From contig JADJIA010000001.1 in the NCBI GenBank assembly GCA_016707285.1, positions 310,001 through 374,000 of the forward strand: a stretch of 64,000 nucleotides of DNA, read 5' to 3'. Source of the DNA: Ignavibacteriales bacterium (GTDB lineage: Bacteria > Bacteroidota > Ignavibacteria > Ignavibacteriales > Ignavibacteriaceae). Numbering within the stretch: position 1 is the first letter of the stretch; every line of letters begins with the position of its first letter. The translations under genes and the position numbers were made by a program. The notes below the pieces were generated by a model that ran no database searches, was not told the DNA's origin, and was given only the letters and a program-made list of their open reading frames with translations. This document shows positions 1 to 10,129 of the stretch, piece by piece.

Positions 1-1
1 T

Positions 2-3000
2 CGTGATAATGATGCAACTTTTCCACTTGACGGGAAAATGGATGAAATTAAAGTCTGGAATGGTGCACGCAGTGCTACCCAAATCAGACAGGACATGTAC
101 AGAATCGAAAATTCATCCACAACCAACCTTACACTTTATCTCCCTCTTGATGAAGGAACCGGGCAATCTCCCACAGACAATGGAAATGCTCCTGCCAATA
201 CTGTTACACTCGGGCCCACTTCCGGAGTTGATGTTCAAGACCCCACATGGGTCGTTTCAGGCGCAACTGCAGGACCCGGACAGGCTATCAAATTTGATGG
301 TTTGGATGAATTTGGACAAACTTCCGCTCCTCATCCCGTTCTTAATGCAACCGATCTCTCAATCGAATTTTGGCTTAGGCACACGGGTGGTGGAAGTGAA
401 CAAGTAGTCCTGAGTCAAGGTACGGCTTCCAATAATCAACAACTCACAGTTGGTTTTAAGTCGAGTATTGATGTCAACCCTAATGCTTTTTTTATGTCGT
501 TCTTTGGAAATGAATTAGTAAGCCCCGGCGGTTTATTGGATGTTAACTGGCATCATTACGCTGCAACCTACAATAGAACCACGGGTGAAAGAAAACTTTA
601 TAAAGATGGTTTTGTAATTGCTGAGGATATTTCACCCGCAACACTTAACTCGTCGGGAACGATGTACCTCGCCTCATTAGATGGCACACAAAAATTTGTT
701 AATGCTTATATGGACGAGTTGAGAATCTGGACAAGTGTAAGAACCGAAGCTCAAATCCTGGAAAATGTAAACGGTTCAGTTGATAGCGATGAATCAGGGC
801 TTTATGTTAATTATCGATTTGATCAGACTCCTGATGCTTCACAAACAAACCTGTTTGATTTTACATCAAACGGATTTAACATGGCTCTTTCCAACATGGA
901 GGGCGACCTTGATTTTAGTTTACAGGATACCTATAACCAATGGGTCGGTGGTGTTAGTTCAGATATTTCCAATGCATTAAATTGGGGCGGGCTCTCTGTA
1001 CCATCAGTTACCAGCAGCGTTGGATTTAACGCCATCTCTTCTCTCGCTAATCTTCCTTCTCTAACCGGAGCTATGGGCTGGTTTAATGCAACCATTACCA
1101 ATCCCGGAATCACAACAACCACGAGTATGAATGTAGCAGGTAACTTGCTCGGAACAACTCTCCCTTTGGATTTGTCCGGAACTAATGTTTTTATGGGACA
1201 ATTTGGTAAGTTAGTAGAATCGGGTTCAGGTATTTTGAGCAATGGTACAATTATGACGAGCAGTCTCCTGAATGCACCAAATGCTGTAAATGTTGGCAAT
1301 TTTGGTTTAACTATTACATCAGCCGCAAATCTCGGTCCTACTCTGGTTCAAAGGACTCATTTTGCCTGGCCACTTGGTGCAGCAACCGGTATCAAAAGAT
1401 TTTTTAGAGCTAATCCGGCTTCCAACTCCGGACTTAACGCCACACTCGTTTTTCACTATGATGAAACTGAGCTAAACGGCAATTTGGAGTCAAATCTCAA
1501 ACTGTTGAAGTCAAGCGATAATGGTGTATCATGGAGATATGTCCCATTTATACACAATACGGTTAATAATACATTTACGATTACAGGCCAGGATACTCTC
1601 GAAATGTACACTGCATTTGGATATGTAGCTCCGATCATCCTTCCCATGACTCCAACTCTTAATCAACCGTTAGTATCATTAACTCCTACTATAAGCTGGG
1701 TTATGGGAGGTGGAATGCCGGCCTTCAGTTATGCAGTTGAAATTTATAGTGATGCGGGACTTACAAATCTTGTTCATACATCACCTGCTTTCACCGGACT
1801 ACCGACATATAATGTTCCCGCTGCAGTTCTTGAATATAATACAAGATACTACTGGAGAGCTGCTGTCACAGATGCAGCAGGAGTGGTAAACTACTCAACA
1901 ACCAGTGTTTTCACAACTCTTCTCGATACTCCCGTTCTTGTTTCACCCGCAACTGAGTATGAGTCGCTTGTTATGTCACCAAATCTTGAGTTTAGTATAA
2001 ATCCAAGTACAAGTAATGTTTTGTATAACTTGCTTATCGGAACTGCCCCGGGCCTTACCGTTGGTGGGAACACCAATATGACTACAGCAGTAAATCCGGG
2101 TTCTTTTATCGTAAATCCTGTTGGACTTGCAATCGCAACCAAATACTGGTGGACGATTAATGCTCAAGTAAGTGATGTTTTGGCTCATAATAATGGTGAA
2201 AACAAAACAGCTACAGCAGAATGGACTTTTTATACTCCACTTGATATCCTTACAACTCCAATTAACGGAGTTACCGGGCACACCCTTGAACCGTCATTCG
2301 CTTGGGATGATGTCGCCTGGGAAACAGGTTATGAGCTTAGAATCTCTACTGCAGGTGGCACACAGATAGCATTTAACAATGGCGTTTTCTTCACTGATCT
2401 TAATATTGCACCCAATACAACAAGTGTAATGTATAACGAAAATACTGAAGATGAATTAACTCCCGGAACCTTCCCTTTCCCGCTTTCACCCAACACTACC
2501 TACTACTGGCAGCTCGTGGGAAAAGATGGTGCCGTGGACATTGAATCACCAATCTGGCACTTCACAACCTACCCCGCCGTTGCCGTGAGTCAATATAACC
2601 CTGCCAATGGTGATTCTGTTTTTCTTAACAGTGTAATGTTCACTTACGGAATCAATCAGGCAACAAATGGTTTAAAATTTAAGCTTCAGGTTAAGTCAGC
2701 AACTACACCTCCTGTAAGAACCGACTGGCTAACTTCAAATTTCACCGGCACTTCAACCAACCTGTTCCAGACAGTTAATCTGCTTGGTGGAATGAGATAT
2801 TACTGGAGAGTTGTGCTGCTTAATAATGCAAATCAGGTGATGTCTTATTCACCAACACAATATTTTAGCACAAGTGGTGGAGCAACTATTCCAACACCAT
2901 CCTGGCCAATTGGTTCAGTTCGGGTTTATACAAACACTCCTCAATTGAATTGGTACACAGCCGGTTACAGCCCCGATATCACTTTTGATGTTGAAGTAAG

Positions 3001-4702
3001 AATTGGTTCAAGTGGTGGAGCCGTTGTATATTCAAGTACAAACATCACAAATATTTATCATCAGATAGCCACTCCATTAACTGCTGCTACTTATCACTAT
3101 TGGAAAGTTAGAAGTGTTTATAAACGGGGTACCGGAGATGAGCAGACCTCTGACTGGAGTCCATTCCAGATATTCCAACCATGGGGTGGAGGCCAACTTG
3201 TAACTCCTCAACTCTCATATCCTGTTAATAACGCAACAGTATATACTACTGCACCGTTTGTACATTGGTGGCTTGGTGAAGCCGGAACAGGACTCGACTT
3301 TTATGTCAGAGTAAGCTCCACTTCAAACTTTGCAACATATACCGATTTTAATGCCGGAACCAATCTTTTTGTGCAATTGAGTGGTCTGACTCCGGGTACA
3401 ACCTACTATTATCAGGTTATTGCACAGAATGGACTGTTACAGACCACTGCTTCATCACTTGGAATCTTCACAGTTGCGGGTGGCGTGGCAAATGGATATC
3501 CTGTCCTGAACTGGCCAACCGGCAATCCAACTGTTTATACCACCCTGCCCTCACTTTCATGGTACCTTGAAGGCTCACCTTTAGGAATTACCGGATATGT
3601 GGTCAGATGGAAAATTGGATCAAATTCGAGCGATTGGAACTCAGATTATACCGCTACAGTAATGGTAATCGGTGCATCCAACACTTTCTACAATTTTACT
3701 ATACCGTTTGCTGAAGGACAGGTAATTTATTGGGCAGTTGCCGCTACCAATGGCAGTTCCCAATCAGCGTGGGCATCCGATCACTTCACTATTTATAGTG
3801 GAACCACTCCCGGTGCACCGGTTCTTTCATGGCCCGTCGGAAATGCGATTTTGTTCACAGTTGATCCTCAGTTAAACTGGTGGGTTAATGGTTCAACAAG
3901 TGGCATAGTTGGTTATGAAGTTGTTTACAGCTATTCCGATGTTTTTGCAAATGGCGCTACAACCACTGCTTATTCATCAACCACTTCTCTAAATGTTACC
4001 GGACTTGTTGAAGGTGCCACTTACTACTGGAAAGTTAGAGCTCACTTTGGTGGACTTTCTTATGGTGCTTTCTCGGCAGTTGAATCATTTACGATTAATC
4101 CCGGTTCATTTGCACCTGTAACACCAATCGTTGGCGGTCCACATAATGTTATGATAGCAACAACCTCCCCGATAATTTCATGGGGTCTGCCTGCTGCAAT
4201 GACCGCCGGAATGAAGTTTGATCTTGAAGTGGCTGAAAATGTTAACTTCACAAACTCAACATTATTCGAGAATCTGACAACAACCAATCAACCACTTCAA
4301 GGTTTGTCACCAAACAAATCATATTTCTGGAGAGTAAGAACTAAAAACAGTGATGGTGCCTACTCATATTATTCAGGATTGGGTAAGTTTCAGGTGATGG
4401 ATGGTGCTACAGATATCAAAGATATGGCACTTGTTCCTGCGGAATTTGGTTTGGATCAGAACTTCCCTAATCCATTTAATCCTTCAACCACGATAAGATT
4501 TGCACTTCCAACTGATGTGAATGTTAAACTTGATGTTTACAACACACTCGGTGAAAAAATTGCAGAAATCGTAAATGGACCGATGAATGCAGGAAGCTAT
4601 TCAATCAACTTTGATGCCTCTTCCCTTCCAAGTGGAATCTACTTCTACAGAATCGAAGCCGGTAGCAGTGTTGCAATCCGTAAAATGATTCTTCTCAAAT
4701 AA
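2..4702 (+). CDS. Giant T9SS-exported LamG / fibronectin-like surface protein (5' end outside window)
   Basis: The reading frame is open to the left edge, so the N-terminus and signal peptide lie outside the window; at least 1566 residues are present. The first residues finish one LamG (concanavalin A-like) domain with the typical 'MDEIKVWN' ending. A second complete LamG domain follows at about residues 75-245, containing 'LSIEFWL' and ending 'MDELRIWT'. After a beta-rich stretch, roughly seven fibronectin-type-III-like repeats fill residues 545-1460; their strands recur as 'YYWRV/YYWKV'. The last 85 residues are a type IX secretion sorting domain with 'QNFPNPFNPSTTIRF' and a final 'RKMILLK'. 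The protein should be exported by T9SS and attached to or released from the surface, with likely glycan- or surface-binding roles. Its ligand is unknown. The gene ends just before a strong terminator. Confidence 0.88.
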   Translation, partial: RDNDATFPLDGKMDEIKVWNGARSATQIRQDMYRIENSSTTNLTLYLPLDEGTGQSPTDNGNAPANTVTLGPTSGVDVQDPTWVVSGATAGPGQAIKFDGLDEFGQTSAPHPVLNATDLSIEFWLRHTGGGSEQVVLSQGTASNNQQLTVGFKSSIDVNPNAFFMSFFGNELVSPGGLLDVNWHHYAATYNRTTGERKLYKDGFVIAEDISPATLNSSGTMYLASLDGTQKFVNAYMDELRIWTSVRTEAQILENVNGSVDSDESGLYVNYRFDQTPDASQTNLFDFTSNGFNMALSNMEGDLDFSLQDTYNQWVGGVSSDISNALNWGGLSVPSVTSSVGFNAISSLANLPSLTGAMGWFNATITNPGITTTTSMNVAGNLLGTTLPLDLSGTNVFMGQFGKLVESGSGILSNGTIMTSSLLNAPNAVNVGNFGLTITSAANLGPTLVQRTHFAWPLGAATGIKRFFRANPASNSGLNATLVFHYDETELNGNLESNLKLLKSSDNGVSWRYVPFIHNTVNNTFTITGQDTLEMYTAFGYVAPIILPMTPTLNQPLVSLTPTISWVMGGGMPAFSYAVEIYSDAGLTNLVHTSPAFTGLPTYNVPAAVLEYNTRYYWRAAVTDAAGVVNYSTTSVFTTLLDTPVLVSPATEYESLVMSPNLEFSINPSTSNVLYNLLIGTAPGLTVGGNTNMTTAVNPGSFIVNPVGLAIATKYWWTINAQVSDVLAHNNGENKTATAEWTFYTPLDILTTPINGVTGHTLEPSFAWDDVAWETGYELRISTAGGTQIAFNNGVFFTDLNIAPNTTSVMYNENTEDELTPGTFPFPLSPNTTYYWQLVGKDGAVDIESPIWHFTTYPAVAVSQYNPANGDSVFLNSVMFTYGINQATNGLKFKLQVKSATTPPVRTDWLTSNFTGTSTNLFQTVNLLGGMRYYWRVVLLNNANQVMSYSPTQYFSTSGGATIPTPSWPIGSVRVYTNTPQLNWYTAGYSPDITFDVEVRIGSSGGAVVYSSTNITNIYHQIATPLTAATYHYWKVRSVYKRGTGDEQTSDWSPFQIFQPWGGGQLVTPQLSYPVNNATVYTTAPFVHWWLGEAGTGLDFYVRVSSTSNFATYTDFNAGTNLFVQLSGLTPGTTYYYQVIAQNGLLQTTASSLGIFTVAGGVANGYPVLNWPTGNPTVYTTLPSLSWYLEGSPLGITGYVVRWKIGSNSSDWNSDYTATVMVIGASNTFYNFTIPFAEGQVIYWAVAATNGSSQSAWASDHFTIYSGTTPGAPVLSWPVGNAILFTVDPQLNWWVNGSTSGIVGYEVVYSYSDVFANGATTTAYSSTTSLNVTGLVEGATYYWKVRAHFGGLSYGAFSAVESFTINPGSFAPVTPIVGGPHNVMIATTSPIISWGLPAAMTAGMKFDLEVAENVNFTNSTLFENLTTTNQPLQGLSPNKSYFWRVRTKNSDGAYSYYSGLGKFQVMDGATDIKDMALVPAEFGLDQNFPNPFNPSTTIRFALPTDVNVKLDVYNTLGEKIAEIVNGPMNAGSYSINFDASSLPSGIYFYRIEAGSSVAIRKMILLK

Positions 4703-4767
4703 TACGAGACTTATAAGGAAAGGAAACTTTCCATTTCATCAGATATAATCATCAACTTATAATCATC

Positions 4768-4802
4768 AAAAAAGCCGTCCCGAAAATCGGGACGGCTTTT
4801 TT
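4768..4802 (+). terminator. Rho-independent terminator after the LamG/T9SS gene
   Basis: A perfect GC-rich hairpin with arms AAAGCCGTCCCGA and TCGGGACGGCTTT and a three-base loop is followed by a T run. It lies 65 bases past the stop codon at 4702. The preceding A run would let it also work for transcription coming from the right. Confidence 0.93.
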
Positions 4803-4886
4803 ACAACTTAATTGATTACTTCACTATGAAACAATTCATGCGAAAGGCAGTTCATTCAGAAGTCATGACTCGGCAAATTTCGAAAA

Positions 4887-4926
4887 AAATCCGTGAAATC
4901 CGTCCAATCCGTGTCATCCGCGTTCC
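4887..4926. repeat. Short intergenic tandem array, 9-bp period
   Basis: About four imperfect 9-bp units are seen: ATCCGTGAA, ATCCGTCCA, ATCCGTGTC, ATCCGCGTT. There are no spacers, so it is not a CRISPR. It lies between the terminator at 4802 and the end of argF at 4971. Its style (short degenerate tandem in a gap) resembles the 8-bp-period repeat found at 42312 and 62114, although the sequence differs. Confidence 0.6.
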
Positions 4927-4970
4927 CTTTCCCTATCAAATCCGCGTCCTATCCCACCGAAGAAACCAAC

Positions 4971-5906
4971 CTACCCCATTACCAAAGCCATGATGGCTTT
5001 CTGAACATGGAGTCTGTTTTCGGCTTCATCAAAGACGATTGAATTGGCAGAGTCAACTACTTCGTTGGTTACTTCTTCTTCGCGGTGTGCCGGGAGGCAA
5101 TGCATGAAGAGATAATCATCTTTTGCGTTTGAAACGAGTTTGTTGTTTACCTGGAAGCCGGTGAAGCGTTGATTTCTTTCCTGTGCTTCTTTTTCCTGTC
5201 CCATACTTGCCCAAACATCTGTGTAGATGATATCTGCATCTTTGCAAGCTTCAACAGGATCGTTCGTGATTACAACTTTGCTACCCATATAAGCTGCATT
5301 TTTCTTTGCATTTTCAACTATCCAGCCCTGTGGTTCATAACCTTTTGGTGAAGCACAAGCGATATCCATTCCAACTTTGGAACATCCGTTGAGGAGTGAA
5401 TGAGCCATGTTGTTTCCATCTCCAATGTATGCAAGTTTTAGACCCTGCAAATTTCTTCTCTTTTCGAGGATGGTGAAAAGATCGGTCATAACCTGACATG
5501 GATGAAGAAGATCGGTAAGTCCGTTAATTACAGGAATTGAACCATATTTTGCAAGTCCTTCAACATCTTCATGTTTAAAGGTTCTGATCATGATTCCATC
5601 AAGATATCTTGAGAGAACTTTTGCGGTATCGCTGATGGTCTCTCCCCTGTTCAACTGTAAGTCGTTGGGTCCAAAATACATTCCGATTCCACCAAGCTGA
5701 TATATACCAACTTCAAACGAAATTCTGGTTCTGGTTGAAGGTTTTGCGAAGATCATTCCAAGGGTTTTCCCTTTAAGAAGGTGATGTTCTTCGCCTGTGT
5801 AAAGTTTTTCTTTTAAGGTTCTGCTAAGGTCAAAAATCTGATACATCTCTTCGAGTGTCAGATCGTTAATGGAAAGAAAACTCTTTCCTTTCATATTTAC
5901 TGCCAT
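4971..5906 (-). CDS. argF: Ornithine carbamoyltransferase
   Basis: 311 residues, the normal length for the family. It transfers the carbamoyl group of carbamoyl phosphate to ornithine to give citrulline, or runs in reverse in fermentative arginine breakdown. The carbamoyl-phosphate motif 'STRTR' is near residue 57, 'HPCQ' near 136, and the ornithine-binding 'MHCLPAHR' near 270. The start at 5906 lies 11 bases after the arcC stop; a second ATG four codons in is also possible. It is the last gene of the operon glmS, COG2403 GTPase, arcC, argF. With arcC beside it the pair could make ATP from citrulline, but no arginine deiminase is seen here, so an anabolic or carbamoyl-phosphate-balancing role is equally likely. 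Confidence 0.93.
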   Translation of the reverse strand: MAVNMKGKSFLSINDLTLEEMYQIFDLSRTLKEKLYTGEEHHLLKGKTLGMIFAKPSTRTRISFEVGIYQLGGIGMYFGPNDLQLNRGETISDTAKVLSRYLDGIMIRTFKHEDVEGLAKYGSIPVINGLTDLLHPCQVMTDLFTILEKRRNLQGLKLAYIGDGNNMAHSLLNGCSKVGMDIACASPKGYEPQGWIVENAKKNAAYMGSKVVITNDPVEACKDADIIYTDVWASMGQEKEAQERNQRFTGFQVNNKLVSNAKDDYLFMHCLPAHREEEVTNEVVDSANSIVFDEAENRLHVQKAIMALVMG

Positions 5907-5917
5907 ATTGTTATCCG

Positions 5918-6863
5918 TTAATTTGCAATTATTCTTGTTCCCGAATTCGCATTTGAGAGCGATCCGGCTTCTGTTATAACACTTTTATTACCGCCTTTTT
6001 TGATAAAATAGACGGCAGCTTCCATCTTGGGTCCCATGCTTCCCGCAGCAAACTCACCTTTTTTGATATATTCCTCTGCCTCATCAAGTGTGATCGATTC
6101 GAGAGCAATCTCATTCTCCTTTTGGAAGTTGAGATAAGCATTTGGAATATCTGTGAGAATGATCAGTTCATCAGCGTCAATTTGAGTGGCGAGAACTGCG
6201 GACGCAAGATCTTTGTCAATTACTGCTTCAATGCCTTTAATTGAACCGTTTCCATCCAAAACTACTGGAATTCCACCACCACCAACACAGATAACGATGT
6301 TACCTTCATGGGTGAGTTGTTTAACTATTTCAGCAGATCGAACTCTTAATGGTTTTGGTGAGGGTACAACTCTCCTCCATCCCCTTTTGCGGGGATCTTC
6401 ACGGAACTGCCAGCCATTGGCTTTCGCCAGGAGATCGGCTTCTTCCTTCAGGAAAAATTGTCCCACCGGTTTGGTAGGGTTTTTAAAAGCAGGATCATTT
6501 CCATCCACTTCCACATGGGTAACGATGGAAATTACCTCTTTTTGTATGTTGTGTTGCAGCAAAAGTTTTTCCATTTGAACTGCAATTATATGGGCTATTT
6601 GGCCTTGAGATTCGGCAACGCACACATCAAGGGGCATCTTGGGGAGCAAAAATTTCTCGTAACCTGCTTCATTTTTCAAAATCAGATTACCCACTTGAGG
6701 ACCCATTCCCATGCGTGATTACAATAGTGTAACCACGCAGGATCAGGTCAACGAGACTCTTACAGGTGTTGAAAGCATTCTGTTCTTGCTCCCTGATGGT
6801 GCCCGATTGATTTCCTCTAAGGAGTGCATTGCCGCCGAGTGCTACGACGGCAAGCTTACTCAT
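5918..6863 (-). CDS. arcC: Carbamate kinase, broken by one extra base
   Basis: The enzyme interconverts ATP, carbamate and carbamoyl phosphate. The true start is the ATG at 6863, giving 'MSKLAVVALGGNALLRG', the classic N-terminal phosphate-binding stretch, and it overlaps the upstream stop as ATGA. The frame breaks at 6702-6704: removing one G from GGG restores 'HGNGPQVGN', the family hallmark. The remainder then continues in the other frame to 'NANSGTRI' at the C-terminus. Repaired length is 314 residues, the usual size. Translating only the downstream frame from an internal ATG at 6712 would lose the first 50 residues and the active-site glycines, so that shorter gene should not be believed. 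Either a sequencing error or a fresh mutation would explain it. Confidence 0.9.
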
Positions 6864-8179
6864 AGAAGTCCTTTTTCTCTCAGTATCTTTTCAAGGGTTA
6901 CAGAACCGATTTCCTGAAGATCATAACCAACTCTGGTTGAAGGTTTGTTAAGCTTCAGAATTCTGCCAAGATCGATAGGTGTTCCGATTACAACACTGTC
7001 GCAATCACAGGCATTAATCGTATCTTCGAGATCTTTAACCTGGGCATCACCATATCCCATTGCAGGAAGGAGGACACCAATCTTTGGATATTTTACATAA
7101 GTGTCAGTAATCGATTTTACTGTCCATGGTCTTGGATCAACAATCTCGGCTGCACCATAATTCATTGCTGCAACTGTTCCGGCACCAAATTCCATCTCAC
7201 CGTGTGTGAGTGTTGGTCCATCTTCAACAACAAGAACTCTTTTGCCTTTGATCACTTCAGGTTTATCAACCGTAATTGGAGATGCACCATCAATAATCTG
7301 TGCGGTTGGATTTACTGATCTTACATAATTTCTTACTGCCAAAACATTTTCAGGTGTGGCAGAATCTATTTTATTTATAACCACTACATCAGCGAGACGA
7401 ATATTAACATTACCGGGGTAATATGTTGATTCGTGACCTGCTCTAAGTGGATCGGCTACAGTAATTGTAAGGTCAGGTTTGTAGAACGAAAAATCGTTAT
7501 TTCCACCATCCCAAATTATAACATCAGCTTCTTTTTCTGCTGCTGCAAGGATGTCGCCGTAATCAACACCTGCATAGATAACACCACCTGAAGCTACATG
7601 TGGTTCATACTCTTCGATCTCCTCGATTGTACACTCATGAAGTTTAAGATCTTCAATTGTGCCAAATCTTTGAACTCTCTGTTTTTCAAGGTCGCCATAA
7701 GGCATTGGATGTCTTACCGAGACAACTTTTTTACCGGCTGCTCTTAACAAATCGGCAACTTTTCTTGAGGTCTGGGATTTACCACTACCTGTACGCACAG
7801 CAACAATCGCAATCACCGGTTTGGATGATTTGATCATTGTCTGGTTGGTTCCGATAAGGGTGAAGGAGGCGCCGGCAGCGTTAACTTCGGCAGATTTGTT
7901 CATTACATAGTTGTAGGGTACATCAGAATAAGAGAAATAGACTTCATCAATCTGCATCTCTTTTATAAGTTTGGAGAGGTCTTTCTCATCATAAATCATA
8001 ATACCATCAGGATACAATTTCCCTGCGAGTGAGGCAGGATATTTTCTCCCGAAGATATTAGGGATCTGAGTTGCTGTAAATGCTTTTACATTATACTCTT
8101 CTTTATCCCTAAAGAATGTGTTAAAGTTGTGAAAGTCTCTTCCTGCGGCTCCCATAATAAGGATGTTTTTCCGCTCCAT
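6860..8179 (-). CDS. COG2403-type P-loop GTPase (cyclic 2,3-diphosphoglycerate synthetase-related)
   Basis: 439 residues. The N-terminal 130 residues form a Rossmann-like domain beginning 'ILIMGAAGRDFHNFN'. A P-loop NTPase domain follows, with Walker A 'RTGSGKSQTSRK' near residue 130, 'VIIWDGGNNDF' as a Walker B-like strand near 227, and 'VVINKID' near 270, an NKxD guanine-specificity motif. The family is named after archaeal cyclic 2,3-diphosphoglycerate synthetase, but many bacterial members are predicted GTPases of unknown substrate. The ATGA overlap with arcC and close argF tie it to carbamoyl-phosphate or arginine metabolism. The exact reaction cannot be read from sequence. Confidence 0.8.
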   Translation of the reverse strand: MERKNILIMGAAGRDFHNFNTFFRDKEEYNVKAFTATQIPNIFGRKYPASLAGKLYPDGIMIYDEKDLSKLIKEMQIDEVYFSYSDVPYNYVMNKSAEVNAAGASFTLIGTNQTMIKSSKPVIAIVAVRTGSGKSQTSRKVADLLRAAGKKVVSVRHPMPYGDLEKQRVQRFGTIEDLKLHECTIEEIEEYEPHVASGGVIYAGVDYGDILAAAEKEADVIIWDGGNNDFSFYKPDLTITVADPLRAGHESTYYPGNVNIRLADVVVINKIDSATPENVLAVRNYVRSVNPTAQIIDGASPITVDKPEVIKGKRVLVVEDGPTLTHGEMEFGAGTVAAMNYGAAEIVDPRPWTVKSITDTYVKYPKIGVLLPAMGYGDAQVKDLEDTINACDCDSVVIGTPIDLGRILKLNKPSTRVGYDLQEIGSVTLEKILREKGLL

Positions 8180-8194
8180 AGATTCTCCGTTTTG

Positions 8195-10029
8195 TTATTC
8201 AACTGTTACGCTTTTAGCTAGATTTCGTGGTTGGTCCACATTTAAGCCCTTTTTCATCGCAATGTGATACGCGAGCAGTTGAAGCGGAATAACGGTCAGG
8301 ATTGGCATCAGGATCGATCTTGTAGTGGGTATCTTGATAGAGTAATCAGCGAGATTATCAATCTGATCATCATTGGTAGTCGCAATGGCAATAACTTTGC
8401 CTTTGCGTGCCTTTATCTCTTCGATATTACTTACAATTTTATCATAAGTAGCATCTTTAGGCGCAATGAATACCACAGGCATATTTTCGTCGACCAATGC
8501 TATTGGACCGTGCTTCATTTCAGCCGCGGGGTAACCTTCTGCGTGAATGTATGAAATTTCTTTCAACTTCAGAGCGCCCTCCAATGCCACGGGGAAGTTG
8601 TACCCTCTCCCCAAATACAGGAAGTTTGTGGCATTTTTGAATTGTTCAGCTATTTCTTCTATAAGTGAATTTTGTTTTAATATCTCCCGTGCATAGTCGG
8701 GAATTTTCTTAAATTCTGATACGAGTTCAATTCCCTCTGCTTCCGACATTCCTTTTCTTCTGCCAAGAAGAATAGTGATGAGTGCCAAAACAACAAGTTG
8801 TGAAGTGAATGCTTTTGTGGAAGCAACACCTATTTCAGGACCTGCATGTACATACACACCCGATTGGCTCTCACGGGCAATTGAACTGCCAACAACATTA
8901 CAAATACCCAAACAGAGAGCACCGCGTCGCTTGGCTTCCTTAAGAGCTGCGAGGGTATCGGCTGTTTCACCCGATTGAGATATAAAAAATACGGCATCGC
9001 CCGGTCCAACTATTGGATTCCGGTATCTGAATTCGCTGGCATATTCCACTTCAGTGGGGATTCTGAGAAGAGTCTCAAACATATATTTCCCTACCAGCGC
9101 AGAATGCCATGAGGTTCCACACGCTATAATCATTATCCGCTTTACATAAAGCAGATGATCGAGTACATTTTCAAGTCCACCAAGTTTAACATCCCCGGTG
9201 TCCATCAACAATCTGCCTCTGATTGAGTTTTTCAGAGATTCAGGCTGTTCCATGATCTCTTTGAGCATAAATGTAGGGTATCCCCCCTTATCTATCTCAT
9301 CAAGTGTCATTTCAATCTGATGAACAACTTTGTTTACTTCCTCTTCATTGGCGATCATTTTGGTCAAATAGTGGTCTTTAAAAACCTCGGCTATCTCACC
9401 ATCCTCCATATAAATAACCTGTTTTGTGTGCTGCAAAATCGCAGTCACATCAGACGCCACAAAATTTTCTCCAACACCAATTCCGATCACCAATGGTGAT
9501 CCTTTTTTGCAGCAATTATCCTGTCAGGCTCTGCTGTCGAAAGAACTGCGATTCCGTATGTTCCCTCCACTTCATTTAAGCCCCTGCGAACAGCTTCAAA
9601 CAAAGTGTATCCCTCTTTGAGATAAGTGTCAAAAAGATTCGAGAGCACTTCGGTATCCGTGGCACTCTTAAAAGTGTAGCCAAGCTTTTTTAACCCTGTT
9701 TTCAGGGTTGAGTAGTTTTCAATAATTCCATTATGGATCAGCACGAGGCTGTTGTCGTTGTTGGCATGTGGATGAGCGTTAATCTCATTTGGTTCACCAT
9801 GGGTTGCCCAACGCGTATGCCCTATTCCAATTGTTGAGTCGATCCCGCTTTTGTCAATGGCTGCCTGAAGTTCGGCAACTTTCCCCTTAATTTTGGTTAT
9901 TTCAATCTTGCTATCACGAACCACACCGATACCGGCGGAATCGTATCCTCTGTATTCAAGACGTTTCAACCCTTCAACAACAACCGGTACACAACTTCTG
10001 TTACCTATGTATCCAACAATTCCACACAT
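8195..10029 (-). CDS. glmS: Glutamine-fructose-6-phosphate aminotransferase, broken by one missing base
   Basis: It makes glucosamine-6-phosphate from fructose-6-phosphate and glutamine, the first step to peptidoglycan and LPS amino sugars. The N-terminal segment (10029-9487) starts 'MCGIVGYIG' with the catalytic Cys2 and has 'GHTRWATHG' and 'HNGIIENY' of the glutaminase domain. The C-terminal segment (from 9493 down) holds two SIS domains, with 'SQSGETADT' and 'GRGYNFPVALEGALKLKEISYIHAE' features, and ends 'LAKSVTVE'. The frame breaks in an A6 run (plus-strand T run 9503-9508); one more A restores 'AAKKGSPLVIG'. Repaired length is 611 residues, almost that of the E. coli enzyme. Because this enzyme is normally essential, the break is most likely a sequence error. 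It heads the operon, with COG2403 15 bases downstream. Confidence 0.95.
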
Positions 10030-10129
10030 GGGCTAATCCTGTATTAAAAAAATAATAAACTACATTTAATAAGATAAAAAACTTTATCAATATGGAAAAC
10101 TCTTAAACGCACAAAAAAATATTTTTGGA

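Noticed and set aside
6860..8179. Calling the COG2403 gene cyclic 2,3-diphosphoglycerate synthase
   Set aside because: That activity is known from thermophilic archaea. The operon context here points elsewhere, so only the family is named.
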